This document shows, one piece after another, positions 43,566 through 50,905 of a stretch of 61,090 bases of DNA. The DNA is from Flavobacteriales bacterium. Lineage in GTDB: Bacteria; Bacteroidota; Bacteroidia; UBA10329. Positions within the stretch are counted from its first letter, which is position 1. Every line of letters starts with the position of its first letter. The stretch spans positions 1-61,090 of the forward strand of contig JAIOYP010000020.1 of NCBI GenBank assembly GCA_021741155.1. The letters are read 5' to 3'. The notes beneath the pieces were generated by a model. The model ran no database searches, was not told where the DNA came from, and saw only the letters and a list, made by a program, of their open reading frames with translations. The position numbers were made by a program, and so were the translations under genes.

Positions 43566-44438
43566 ATGAGCAGATTGGAAGTTCAAAAAACATACAAGAT
43601 CTACATCGCAGGGGCATTCCCTCGAACCGAAAGTGGTCGATTCTATCCTGTGAAGTTGAAGAACGGAACGGTGACAAACATCTGTTTGAGCAGCAGAAAA
43701 GATGCTCGGAATGCGGTTGTTGCAGCACGAAATGCGTTTGAAGGATGGAGCTCAAGAGCAGCATTTAACAGGAGCCAAATTCTCTACCGAATTGCCGAGA
43801 TGCTTGAAGGACGAAAGGCGCAATTCATTGAGGAATTGATAGCGGTCGGGTCTTCAAAAGCATCCGCCCAAAAAGAAGTGGAAGCATCGATTGACCGTTG
43901 CGTTTATTTTGCTGGATGGTGCGATAAATACACCCAATTGTTCGGAAGTGTTAATCCAGTCGCCTCATCACATTTCAACTTTAGTGTTCAAGAGCCAACT
44001 GGCGTTGTAACGATTATTGCGCCAGAAAGTCCGTCTTTACTTGGATTGGTGAGTGCAATCATGCCTGTAATCGCTGGAGGAAACACCTGCGTTGTTCTTG
44101 CTTCGGAAAACTCTCCGCATGTGGCAGTAACGTTTGCTGAAGTGTTGAATTCATCAGATGTTCCTGGAGGCGTTATCAATATTCTTACTGGAAAGGAAGA
44201 CGAATTGGTAGAGCATTTCAGTTCACACATGGACGTGAATGCTACCATTTATTGCCGAGAAAAGCATCTCACCAAAATCAAAGAAAATGCATCGTTGAAC
44301 GTAAAACGTGTTTCTGATTGGAGCGGAAAAGACTGGTTCAAGGATGGAGATGATCCGTACTTGCTTCTCGAAATGCAAGAGGTAAAAACTACTTGGCATC
44401 CGATTGAGAACATTGCGGGAACAAAATCAGGTTACTGA
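43566..44438 (+). CDS. Truncated aldehyde dehydrogenase homologue, no catalytic domain
   Basis: At 290 residues it covers only the N-terminal cofactor-binding part of an aldehyde dehydrogenase (AFEGWSSRAAFNRSQILYRIAEML, then VVTIIAPESPSLLGLVSAIMP, NILTG). It ends in a different tail, EVKTTWHPIENIAGTKSGY. The Glu and Cys active-site segments are absent. The reading frame is intact and the tail looks conserved, so it is probably a real shortened protein, perhaps a partner of the full enzyme upstream, rather than a pseudogene. It is 5 bp before the permease gene. Confidence 0.8.
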   Translation: MSRLEVQKTYKIYIAGAFPRTESGRFYPVKLKNGTVTNICLSSRKDARNAVVAARNAFEGWSSRAAFNRSQILYRIAEMLEGRKAQFIEELIAVGSSKASAQKEVEASIDRCVYFAGWCDKYTQLFGSVNPVASSHFNFSVQEPTGVVTIIAPESPSLLGLVSAIMPVIAGGNTCVVLASENSPHVAVTFAEVLNSSDVPGGVINILTGKEDELVEHFSSHMDVNATIYCREKHLTKIKENASLNVKRVSDWSGKDWFKDGDDPYLLLEMQEVKTTWHPIENIAGTKSGY

Positions 44439-44443
44439 GATAA

Positions 44444-46204
44444 ATGCCAGAATTTGCTCCCATATTAGTCGGGGTTTCGGTTCTGTTTCTGCTGGTAGCG
44501 CTTTATTCTGGCAAGATTAGAGCCGAGGTAGCATTCTTCTCCGCTGTCATGTTTCTTACCGTTTTTGGTGTGCTCACTCCTAAAGAAGCCATCAGCGGTT
44601 TTGCAAACGAACAACTAGCAGTCATCATTCTTCTGCTCATTCTAAGCGACACCATCCGAAAAACCAACGTGATGGACTCCCTGTTTGATAGACTCTTCAA
44701 GAGCACCAAAACTCAGCGTTCTTTTGTGGCCAGAATGATGCTTTTCGTTGCGCCAGCATCAGCATTTTTCAACAATACTCCGTTGGTTGCCATGATGATG
44801 CCTTACGTTCACAGCTGGTCTAAACGGAACGGCTTATCGCCTTCCAAATTGCTCATTCCGCTTTCGTATGTTACCATAGTTGGCGGTTGCGTAACGCTGG
44901 TTGGCACAAGCACTAACCTGATTGTGAACGGAATGGCGGTAGATGCTGGTTTTCCGAGTTTGGGAATCTTCGATTTTACTATGGTAGGGTTGCCGTTGGC
45001 AATCACCGCAGGCATTTATCTCTACTTTTTCTCAGATCAATTACTGAAGGATCACAAAGATGCTCTTGACGAATTCAAAGAAGATTGGCGCGAATACTTC
45101 GTAGAAACCGAGGTAAGTATACAATCAACATTGATTGGAAAAACTATTCTGCAAGCTGGATTGAGAAATTTGAAAGGCAATTTTCTTGTTGAAATAGTTC
45201 GAAACGATAGAATCATTACTCCCGTTTCACCTCTCCACATCCTACGCTCAAACGATCGGCTGATTTTTACTGGTGGGCTAGAGACAATCAAGGATATGAT
45301 TAAGTCAGAAATGGGATTGAGTCTGCCAAAAACCTGTGAGACCGAAAACCTGTCTGACGTTGTAGAAATTGTACTCTCTTACAATAGTAGTTTGATTGGA
45401 AAGGCCGTAAAAGACTCTGACTTCAGAGGCAAATACGATGCGGCCATTGTTGCCGTTCACCGAAACGGAGAAAAAATATCTGGCAAACTTGGTGAAGTCG
45501 TGCTTGAGGCAGGCGATGCTTTACTTCTTTTTGCAGGTCGAGATTTTTACAAGCGGGCCACGGAAAACGCTTTTTACATTATTTCCAAACGGCAGAATGT
45601 ACTTGTCCAAGGAAGGAAAGCATTGATGGTAATTCTGGGCGTTCTTACATCCGTTGCCGTTTCTGCCCTTACGCCAATTCCACTTTTCACCTGTCTGTTA
45701 ATCGTTCTTGCGGGAACGCTTCTGGTGGGAGCATTGACTGTAACGGAAGTCCGCAAAGGGTTGGACGTTAATCTATTGGTAATCATGGCGTTCGGACTTG
45801 CCATGGGAAAGGCATTGACCAACAGCGGTGCTGCCGATTTCATTGCCGATCAGGTGTTGCACTATGGAAAATCCCTTGGCCCTGTGGCGATGATTGCCGG
45901 GTTATTTACGGTAACCAATCTGCTAGGTGCTTACATGACAAACAAAGCTGCGGTGGCGCTCATTTTTCCTATTTCAATCAGCTTGGCTCAAAGCATGAAC
46001 CTGCCAATAGAGCCTTTCATTTTGGTGGTGGCGTTTGGTGGTGCGGCAAGTTTCATCACACCAATTGGCTATCAGACCAATCTGATGGTTTATGGTTCTG
46101 GCGGATACAACTTCAACGACTTTATGAAAATCGGCCTGCCACTTACGCTGATTTACATCACGCTCGGAACCTTAATGCTTTCTTGGCAATACGGCCTTTT
46201 CTAA
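44444..46204 (+). CDS. SLC13/DASS-family permease with TrkA-C domains
   Basis: The 586-residue protein has about eleven membrane segments in two halves with the SLC13 signatures FFNNTPLVAMMMPYVHSW and YMTNKAAVALIFPISISLAQ. Two TrkA-C/RCK-C domains lie between them (about residues 210-395, LIGKTILQAGLRNLKGNFLVEIVR in part and SLIGKAVKDSDFRGKYDAAIV in part). Members transport sulfate or dicarboxylates with sodium. The cys genes close by favour sulfate. That assignment is inference. Confidence 0.85.
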   Translation: MPEFAPILVGVSVLFLLVALYSGKIRAEVAFFSAVMFLTVFGVLTPKEAISGFANEQLAVIILLLILSDTIRKTNVMDSLFDRLFKSTKTQRSFVARMMLFVAPASAFFNNTPLVAMMMPYVHSWSKRNGLSPSKLLIPLSYVTIVGGCVTLVGTSTNLIVNGMAVDAGFPSLGIFDFTMVGLPLAITAGIYLYFFSDQLLKDHKDALDEFKEDWREYFVETEVSIQSTLIGKTILQAGLRNLKGNFLVEIVRNDRIITPVSPLHILRSNDRLIFTGGLETIKDMIKSEMGLSLPKTCETENLSDVVEIVLSYNSSLIGKAVKDSDFRGKYDAAIVAVHRNGEKISGKLGEVVLEAGDALLLFAGRDFYKRATENAFYIISKRQNVLVQGRKALMVILGVLTSVAVSALTPIPLFTCLLIVLAGTLLVGALTVTEVRKGLDVNLLVIMAFGLAMGKALTNSGAADFIADQVLHYGKSLGPVAMIAGLFTVTNLLGAYMTNKAAVALIFPISISLAQSMNLPIEPFILVVAFGGAASFITPIGYQTNLMVYGSGGYNFNDFMKIGLPLTLIYITLGTLMLSWQYGLF

Positions 46205-46242
46205 GCCGCAAACAATCAGCACAGCAGCATTTTCAAATTCCG

Positions 46243-47445
46243 TCAGTGAATATTCCCTCCCACAGGTAGTCCACTAGGAACGCCTCCAGGTACGGTGCGG
46301 TCAAAATTGGTGTCGGTAAGACTTTCCAGAAAAGCTACGATATCGTCCATTTCTTCTGATGTAAGACCCAAAGGCTTCATGTCTGGATCCATCATTCCGC
46401 TCAATACATAACCATTCTGAGAAACGCCATCATTCATGAATTCGACCACTTCGCGAATCGTACTTAACATACCATTGTGCAAGTACGGTCCAGTCACTCC
46501 CAAATTGCGAAGGGTAGGTGTTCGGAACTTGTAAAGATTGTCCTTTCCGCGATCGGTGCCTTCTGGATGCTTCGGATTATCTGGAACTCCCATAGCGTGG
46601 AAATTGAAGTCGGAAAGCATTGGGCCAGAGTGACAATTATTGCATTCTGCCTTACCGAAAAACAGTAGAAGTCCTTTTTTCTGTTGATCAGACAGCGCAT
46701 TCTGATCGCCTCTCAAGTAGCGGTCGTACGCGCTATTATTGGTAACGATGGTGCGCTCAAAGGCGGCAATCGCTTTGGAATAATTAATTCTTGTAACCGC
46801 GTCACCTCCCGGAAATGCGACATTGAAAGCGGCAGCATATTGTGAATTGGCTGCAAGTCTGGCAATAATGGTATCAAACACGATTCCTTCAGGGCAGCCA
46901 TCACCACGCATCTCACTTCTTGATCCTGGAGGACCTTGACATTGCGACTCTAGACTTAACATTCTGCTATCCCAAAACATTGGTGCAGATTCAGGTGCGT
47001 AGTTGCCAGCGGCAGTCATTCCATTATAAGCAGTATTGAGTACCGAGGGCGAATTGCGCGGCACCCTTCCGATAGGTTCGGATAACTGCAATCCTCCCGT
47101 ATTCTCTGTTCGAGACGGGCCAAGTCCGCTACCATTCACACCAATTGGCAAATCAAGTCCATCGGAATATCCGAAATCTGGATGGTGGCACGTGGCGCAC
47201 GCCACATCTTTGTGACCACTGATAATGGGATCCCAAAAAAGCATTCTTCCCAATGCAATCTTGGCACTGTTTGACGGATTGGTCAATGGATGCGCCACAG
47301 AAGGCAATCCAGAAAGACCTAGTTCGGCTATTTGTTGATCTAAAGTAGAATCGACAGTTTCTGTTTCGCAAGAATGGAGCAAGAATGCTAGAAACGGTAA
47401 CAGAAGAAACCCTAATCGGAGTTTGGAGAAGGTAAAGTGTTTCAT
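46243..47445 (-). CDS. Dihaem cytochrome c peroxidase (CCP/MauG-like)
   Basis: The 400-residue protein has a probable lipoprotein signal (Cys26 in FLLHSCETE) and two haem c sites: CATCHH (about residue 82) and CNNCHSG (about 270). The plan matches bacterial cytochrome c peroxidases, which reduce H2O2 in the periplasm with electrons from cytochromes. The LGRMLFWDPIISG start of the mature domain and GPYLHNGMLSTIREVVEFMNDG (in part) are usual for the family. It is monocistronic and convergent with the permease gene. Confidence 0.9.
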   Translation of the reverse strand: MKHFTFSKLRLGFLLLPFLAFLLHSCETETVDSTLDQQIAELGLSGLPSVAHPLTNPSNSAKIALGRMLFWDPIISGHKDVACATCHHPDFGYSDGLDLPIGVNGSGLGPSRTENTGGLQLSEPIGRVPRNSPSVLNTAYNGMTAAGNYAPESAPMFWDSRMLSLESQCQGPPGSRSEMRGDGCPEGIVFDTIIARLAANSQYAAAFNVAFPGGDAVTRINYSKAIAAFERTIVTNNSAYDRYLRGDQNALSDQQKKGLLLFFGKAECNNCHSGPMLSDFNFHAMGVPDNPKHPEGTDRGKDNLYKFRTPTLRNLGVTGPYLHNGMLSTIREVVEFMNDGVSQNGYVLSGMMDPDMKPLGLTSEEMDDIVAFLESLTDTNFDRTVPGGVPSGLPVGGNIH

Positions 47446-47602
47446 TGATTGAGGATTGGTTGATTAAGTTAGGCTCGTACAAGGAACTGACCAATAAGGT
47501 TTCGAAACATGATTTAGGTCATATTTATCCCAGTTTTTCGATGAACGATGCAGCCACATAAAAATCATACGAATTGACCGCAACTGCACTACCTGAAGCA
47601 AT

Positions 47603-47610
47603 TACCTTCG
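47603..47610 (+). promoter_or_regulatory. -7 element (TACCTTCG) for cysQ; decides the start
   Basis: TACCTTCG, identical to the aspS element, lies 5 nt before ATG 47616. The frame is open further up to a TTG at 47574, but that would place the promoter inside the gene. The spacing is the same as at wza, so a leaderless mRNA is possible. Confidence 0.55.
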
Positions 47611-47615
47611 AGGCC

Positions 47616-48407
47616 ATGATGCAACAAGCTATAAAAGGCGCCTATGAAGCCGGATTGGAGATACTCGAAGTGTATGGAACCGAGTTTTCTGTTGATGTAA
47701 AAGAGGACAAAAGCCCATTGACGGAGGCCGACCGAAGAGCGCACAACAAGATTATGGAGTTTCTGGATGGAACTGGAATTCCTGTGCTGAGTGAGGAAGG
47801 AAAACACCTTTCGTATGATGAACGCAAAGGCTGGAAACAGTTTTGGTTGGTTGATCCGTTGGATGGAACAAAAGAGTTTGTAAAGCGAAATGGCGAATTC
47901 ACGGTGAATATCGCTTTGATTGAAGATGGCGTGCCGGTTTCTGGTGTTATTTACGTGCCCGTGAAAGACGAAATGTACATCGGCATTAAAGGCTTAGGCG
48001 CTTTTAAAATTGATAATTACTCGAAAATTCATGCTTCGCATACCGACCTGAATGACCTCCTCTCAAAAGGAAATAAACTTCCGATTAAGACGGATAGAAA
48101 GACGTTTTCGATGGTTGGAAGCCGCTCGCACATGAGCGATGAAACGCTCGAATATTTCGAGAAAATGAAGGAGGAGCACGGTGAGGTGGAAATGGTTTCG
48201 ATGGGAAGTTCGTTGAAATTGTGTCTTGTGGCTGAAGGTGCTGCCGATGTTTACCCTCGTTTTGCGCCAACCATGGAATGGGACACCGGTGCTGGCGATG
48301 CCATTGCCCGTAACGCAGGCTGCGTGGTGACCGAAAAAGATGAGGTTACGCCTTTGGTGTACAACAAGGAGAATCTGCTCAATCCTTGGTTTATCATTAA
48401 GCGTTAA
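47616..48407 (+). CDS. cysQ: 3'(2'),5'-bisphosphate nucleotidase
   Basis: About 263 residues of the inositol-monophosphatase superfamily with the metal sites SPLTEADRRAH, WLVDPLDGTKEF and EWDTGAGDAI. GTKEF is the CysQ form. It hydrolyses PAP, the by-product of PAPS-using enzymes, to AMP and may also act on PAPS. Starting at MMQQAIKGAYEAG gives the N-terminus seen in E. coli CysQ. It completes the sulfate-activation set with the permease and cysCDN. Confidence 0.93.
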   Translation: MMQQAIKGAYEAGLEILEVYGTEFSVDVKEDKSPLTEADRRAHNKIMEFLDGTGIPVLSEEGKHLSYDERKGWKQFWLVDPLDGTKEFVKRNGEFTVNIALIEDGVPVSGVIYVPVKDEMYIGIKGLGAFKIDNYSKIHASHTDLNDLLSKGNKLPIKTDRKTFSMVGSRSHMSDETLEYFEKMKEEHGEVEMVSMGSSLKLCLVAEGAADVYPRFAPTMEWDTGAGDAIARNAGCVVTEKDEVTPLVYNKENLLNPWFIIKR

Positions 48408-48453
48408 ATTGCCCTAAAGGGGGATTTGGCTTCGGAGAATGACACCTGTTCCG

Positions 48454-48461
48454 TATTTTCG
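48454..48461 (+). promoter_or_regulatory. -7 element (TATTTTCG) for the GH114-like gene
   Basis: TATTTTCG fits TAnnTTCG, 17 nt before the ATG at 48479. It is placed just after the palindromic CCCTAAAGGGGGA repeat that follows cysQ. Confidence 0.45.
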
Positions 48462-48478
48462 GATTCTAAATTTCTGAA

Positions 48479-49447
48479 ATGCGAAAATCAGGTCGCTTCA
48501 TTCTTGTGGCTCTAGTTGTTTCTTCTTGTGGGAAGGTCGAAGACGACCGCAACTTTAAACAAGATATGCGCGCGTTCGTTATCGGACTGAGCGAATATTC
48601 TAAAGGCATTCATCCCAACTTTATCGTTATTCCGCAAAATGGGATTGAATTGGTGACCGAAACTGGAGACGAAGATGCCGATGCCTTGGCCGCGCCTTAC
48701 CTCCACGCCATTGACGGCCACGGACAGGAAGACCTTTTTTATGGTTATACCGCTGATAATGTGGCCACACCATCAGCAGATTCGGAGTATTTGCAGCTTT
48801 TTCTTGACCGTTCCAATGCAGCGGGCAATCGAGTTTTGGTCATTGACTATTGCTCTACACCAAACAAAATGGACAATTCGTATGCGGTAAACCATGCGGC
48901 TGGCTATATCTCGTTTGCAGCCGACCAAAGAGAGTTAAACAACATCCCTTCTTATCCATCGCCCATTTATGCTGAGAATAATGCGGTAGTAACAATTTTG
49001 GCAGATGCACAAAATTTCCTTTACCTTATTAACCCCGACCAATTCAGCACAAAACCTGCCTTTATTTCTGCCGTTACGGCCACCAACTACGACCTGTTGG
49101 TGATGGACCTTTTCTTTCAGGATGGCACGGAATTCACGGCTACAGAAATTGCCCAACTACGCCAAAAGGCAAATGGCGGAAGCCGCTTAGTAATTTGCTA
49201 CATGAGCATTGGCGAAGCCGAAGACTACCGTTATTACTGGCAAAACGCGTGGAACACAAACAAACCAAGTTGGTTGCGCAACGAAAACCCCGATTGGGCG
49301 GGCAATTACAAGGTGGCTTATTGGGATGCAAGTTGGCAGCAGCTTATTTACGGCAACAACTCATCTTACCTAAAGAAGATCCTTGATGCCAATTTTGATG
49401 GTGTTTACCTCGATATTATTGATGCCTACGAGTATTTTGAGGAGTAA
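48479..49447 (+). CDS. GH114/TM1410-like lipoprotein (putative extracellular glycosidase)
   Basis: The 322-residue protein has a lipobox (VVSSC, Cys17) and a barrel with the TM1410/GH114 pattern: YDLLVMDLFFQDG, RLVICYMSIGEAEDYRYYW, WLRNENPDWAGNYKVAYWD and FDGVYLDIIDAYEYF. The acidic residues in GEAEDY and LDIIDAYEYF are the likely active-site acids. Related GH114 enzymes, including part of PelA, hydrolyse galactosaminogalactan-type polymers. It ends a few residues after the last barrel strand, so the C-terminus looks short. A terminator hairpin follows. Confidence 0.78.
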   Translation: MRKSGRFILVALVVSSCGKVEDDRNFKQDMRAFVIGLSEYSKGIHPNFIVIPQNGIELVTETGDEDADALAAPYLHAIDGHGQEDLFYGYTADNVATPSADSEYLQLFLDRSNAAGNRVLVIDYCSTPNKMDNSYAVNHAAGYISFAADQRELNNIPSYPSPIYAENNAVVTILADAQNFLYLINPDQFSTKPAFISAVTATNYDLLVMDLFFQDGTEFTATEIAQLRQKANGGSRLVICYMSIGEAEDYRYYWQNAWNTNKPSWLRNENPDWAGNYKVAYWDASWQQLIYGNNSSYLKKILDANFDGVYLDIIDAYEYFEE

Positions 49448-49490
49448 TAACTCCGTTTGTGCAAACCAGCATGACACCATCGAGCTTTTT

Positions 49491-49515
49491 CCAACCTAAG
49501 TTGAGGTTGGTTTTT
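49491..49515 (+). terminator. Intrinsic terminator after the GH114-like gene
   Basis: CCAACCT pairs with AGGTTGG around AAGTTG and is followed by five T. Confidence 0.75.
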
Positions 49516-49530
49516 GCGCCAGTGTATCAC

Positions 49531-50210
49531 TCAATCTGCCACCACCAACCTCTGCTTGAGAGTTTCTCCACCTTCTGTGGTTGCCACCACGGTGTAAAGC
49601 CCGCTGGCAAGGTGGCTGATGTTGTTCTAATTGGCTGTTGTTTTCAGGTGAAGCACTGCATGGCCGAGCATGTCAATGAAGGTAATGTTTTGAACTGTAT
49701 ACTTTGAACCCCTACTCTAATGGTGTGGTTGGGCGGGATTTGGGTAAATATCGAACGATGTTATTGGACTGGATTCCTTTACTCCTACCCCTAAGTCACA
49801 TACGCCAGAGACAGTGTAATCATTACTGTCAATGAAAATCGGCAGGCCATATTCACAAAAACCTGAACCCAAATGGCTCGCACTGTCTTCATAGTTACAG
49901 GTAGATCCTAAACCATTAGGGTCATTAAAACTGCCAAATACTCGGAACCCCGACTGACGTATATTTTACCATCTGGGTCTAATTGCAGCGAATGATACGA
50001 AAGGGTTCCAAACTGAGGATTTAACTGTAACATGGAAGCCTAAACATCTGGCACACTACCATTCCCTGCGCTCAAATCGAATTGGTAAACTGCCAAAAAA
50101 GAAGCATAAAGGACATGTTCATTCGGTGAAAAACTCACGACACCATATCTAGAACTATGGGGCAGCGATGAACTAAGATCCAATGCTATATCTATGGTTG
50201 GTCTTGCCAT
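49531..50210 (-). pseudogene. Decayed T9SS-secreted protein gene (5' truncated)
   Basis: On the minus strand the end translates as a T9SS sorting domain, ASGLYTVVATTEGGETLKQR up to LVVAD then stop, with an in-frame TAG before NNISHL. Upstream, in broken frames, are LDPDGKIYVSRGSEYL, CNYEDSASHLGSGFCEYGLP and SRYGVVSFSPNEHVLYASF. This is the repeat style of Bacteroidota surface proteins with propeller-like blades. There are at least two in-frame stops and one frameshift. The remnant stops at a long hairpin (50211-50238). Non-functional. Confidence 0.82.
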
Positions 50211-50238
50211 GTAAAGGCTGGGTTTACCCAGCCTTTAC
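50211..50238. repeat. 12-bp perfect inverted repeat at the pseudogene edge
   Basis: GTAAAGGCTGGG and CCCAGCCTTTAC are exact reverse complements around TTTA. It marks where similarity to the T9SS protein ends. It could be the end of an inserted element or a terminator; no long T-run follows. Confidence 0.75.
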
Positions 50239-50360
50239 TTCTGTTTACTCAGGTTTAGATTTAAACAAGTTAGTCTTAACCTGAGTTAACCCAACCAGAA
50301 CTTTAAAAGACCCAATCTAAACCTGAGTCGTGTCAGCATATACCTGAGTAAACCCAATAA
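50239..50360. repeat. ACCTGAGT repeat cluster
   Basis: ACTCAGGTTTAGATT (50247-50261) is the exact reverse complement of 50314-50328. ACCTGAGTTAACCCAA (50279-50294) recurs with one change at 50342-50357, 63 bp on. Four ACCTGAGT cores thus occur in about 110 bp. No coding frame is seen. Confidence 0.75.
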
Positions 50361-50379
50361 AAACCTGATATGTCGAACT

Positions 50380-50731
50380 TGAACAGAATAATAGAAATGC
50401 ATGTCCGCAACTTTCCCCAAATGGTCAGTTTTGACAGAACGCTAGGGTTTGAGAAATGGGGAAGAACATATTTTTAGCCACAGAAACCTTTAGACTTGCA
50501 CAAGTAAAAGGATCAATAAATTTATAGGAATATTAACCTAAGACAATTCCGAAGAACCGGAGAAAGAAAGGTCTAATAAACAGAATCTTAGGTCCTACCT
50601 ATTCTGTGTATTAGACCTTTCCTTCTCTAGGGTTTTTAACCAATTAGAATGTTAAGCATAAAGGCTTATTAAAGGTTTTAGTCTATACCCTTGTGCGGTT
50701 CGTTCGGTTCTGTCTGCTTAATAACAAAGTT
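50380..50731 (+). other. Non-coding end of an IS110-family remnant, candidate structured (bridge-type) RNA
   Basis: About 350 bp without coding capacity precede the transposase remnant. The main structure is a stem of 27 bp with two mismatches (50560-50586 pairing with 50601-50627; cores GTCTAATA and TATTAGAC) around a 14-nt loop. IS110-family elements are known to encode a bridge RNA in the non-coding end next to the recombinase, which guides target and donor choice. The left boundary given is approximate. Whether an RNA is still made is unknown. Confidence 0.4.
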
Positions 50732-50830
50732 ATGAAAAGTGTATTTATTGGCGTGGATATTTCTAATGATTGGCTGGATGCGGCTATTTGTGCCGATGTC
50801 ACAGAGCCGGTCACTGAAGTGTTCAAGTGA
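50732..50830 (+). pseudogene. IS110-family transposase, N-terminal fragment
   Basis: ATG 50732 opens a 32-codon frame ending in TGA: MKSVFIGVDISNDWLDAAIC and then DVTEPVTEVFK. It matches the start of IS110 DEDD recombinases, with the first catalytic Asp in GVDIS. The remaining 300 or so residues are gone, as sequence beyond 50830 is a short repeat and the thiolase promoter. It is a decayed insertion element. Confidence 0.8.
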
Positions 50831-50835
50831 TAAAT

Positions 50836-50875
50836 AATCAGTGAGAATCAGTCCAATCAGTTCAATCCGCGTTCC
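50836..50875 (+). repeat. 9-bp repeat (AATCAGTnn) array
   Basis: AATCAGTGAG, AATCAGTCC, AATCAGTTC and AATCCGCGTTCC follow directly. The array joins the IS110 remnant to the thiolase promoter. The period resembles the flanks of the GxxExxY cassette, but the unit is different. Confidence 0.75.
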
Positions 50876-50881
50876 ATTCTT

Positions 50882-50889
50882 TATACTTG
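50882..50889 (+). promoter_or_regulatory. -7 element (TATACTTG) for thiolase
   Basis: TATACTTG is one mismatch from TAnnTTTG and ends 16 nt before the thiolase ATG. Confidence 0.4.
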
Positions 50890-50905
50890 TCCAAAATCCA
50901 AGAAC

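Noticed and set aside
47574-47615. TTG start for cysQ
   Set aside because: It would put a promoter octamer inside the gene. ATG 47616 gives the normal CysQ N-terminus.
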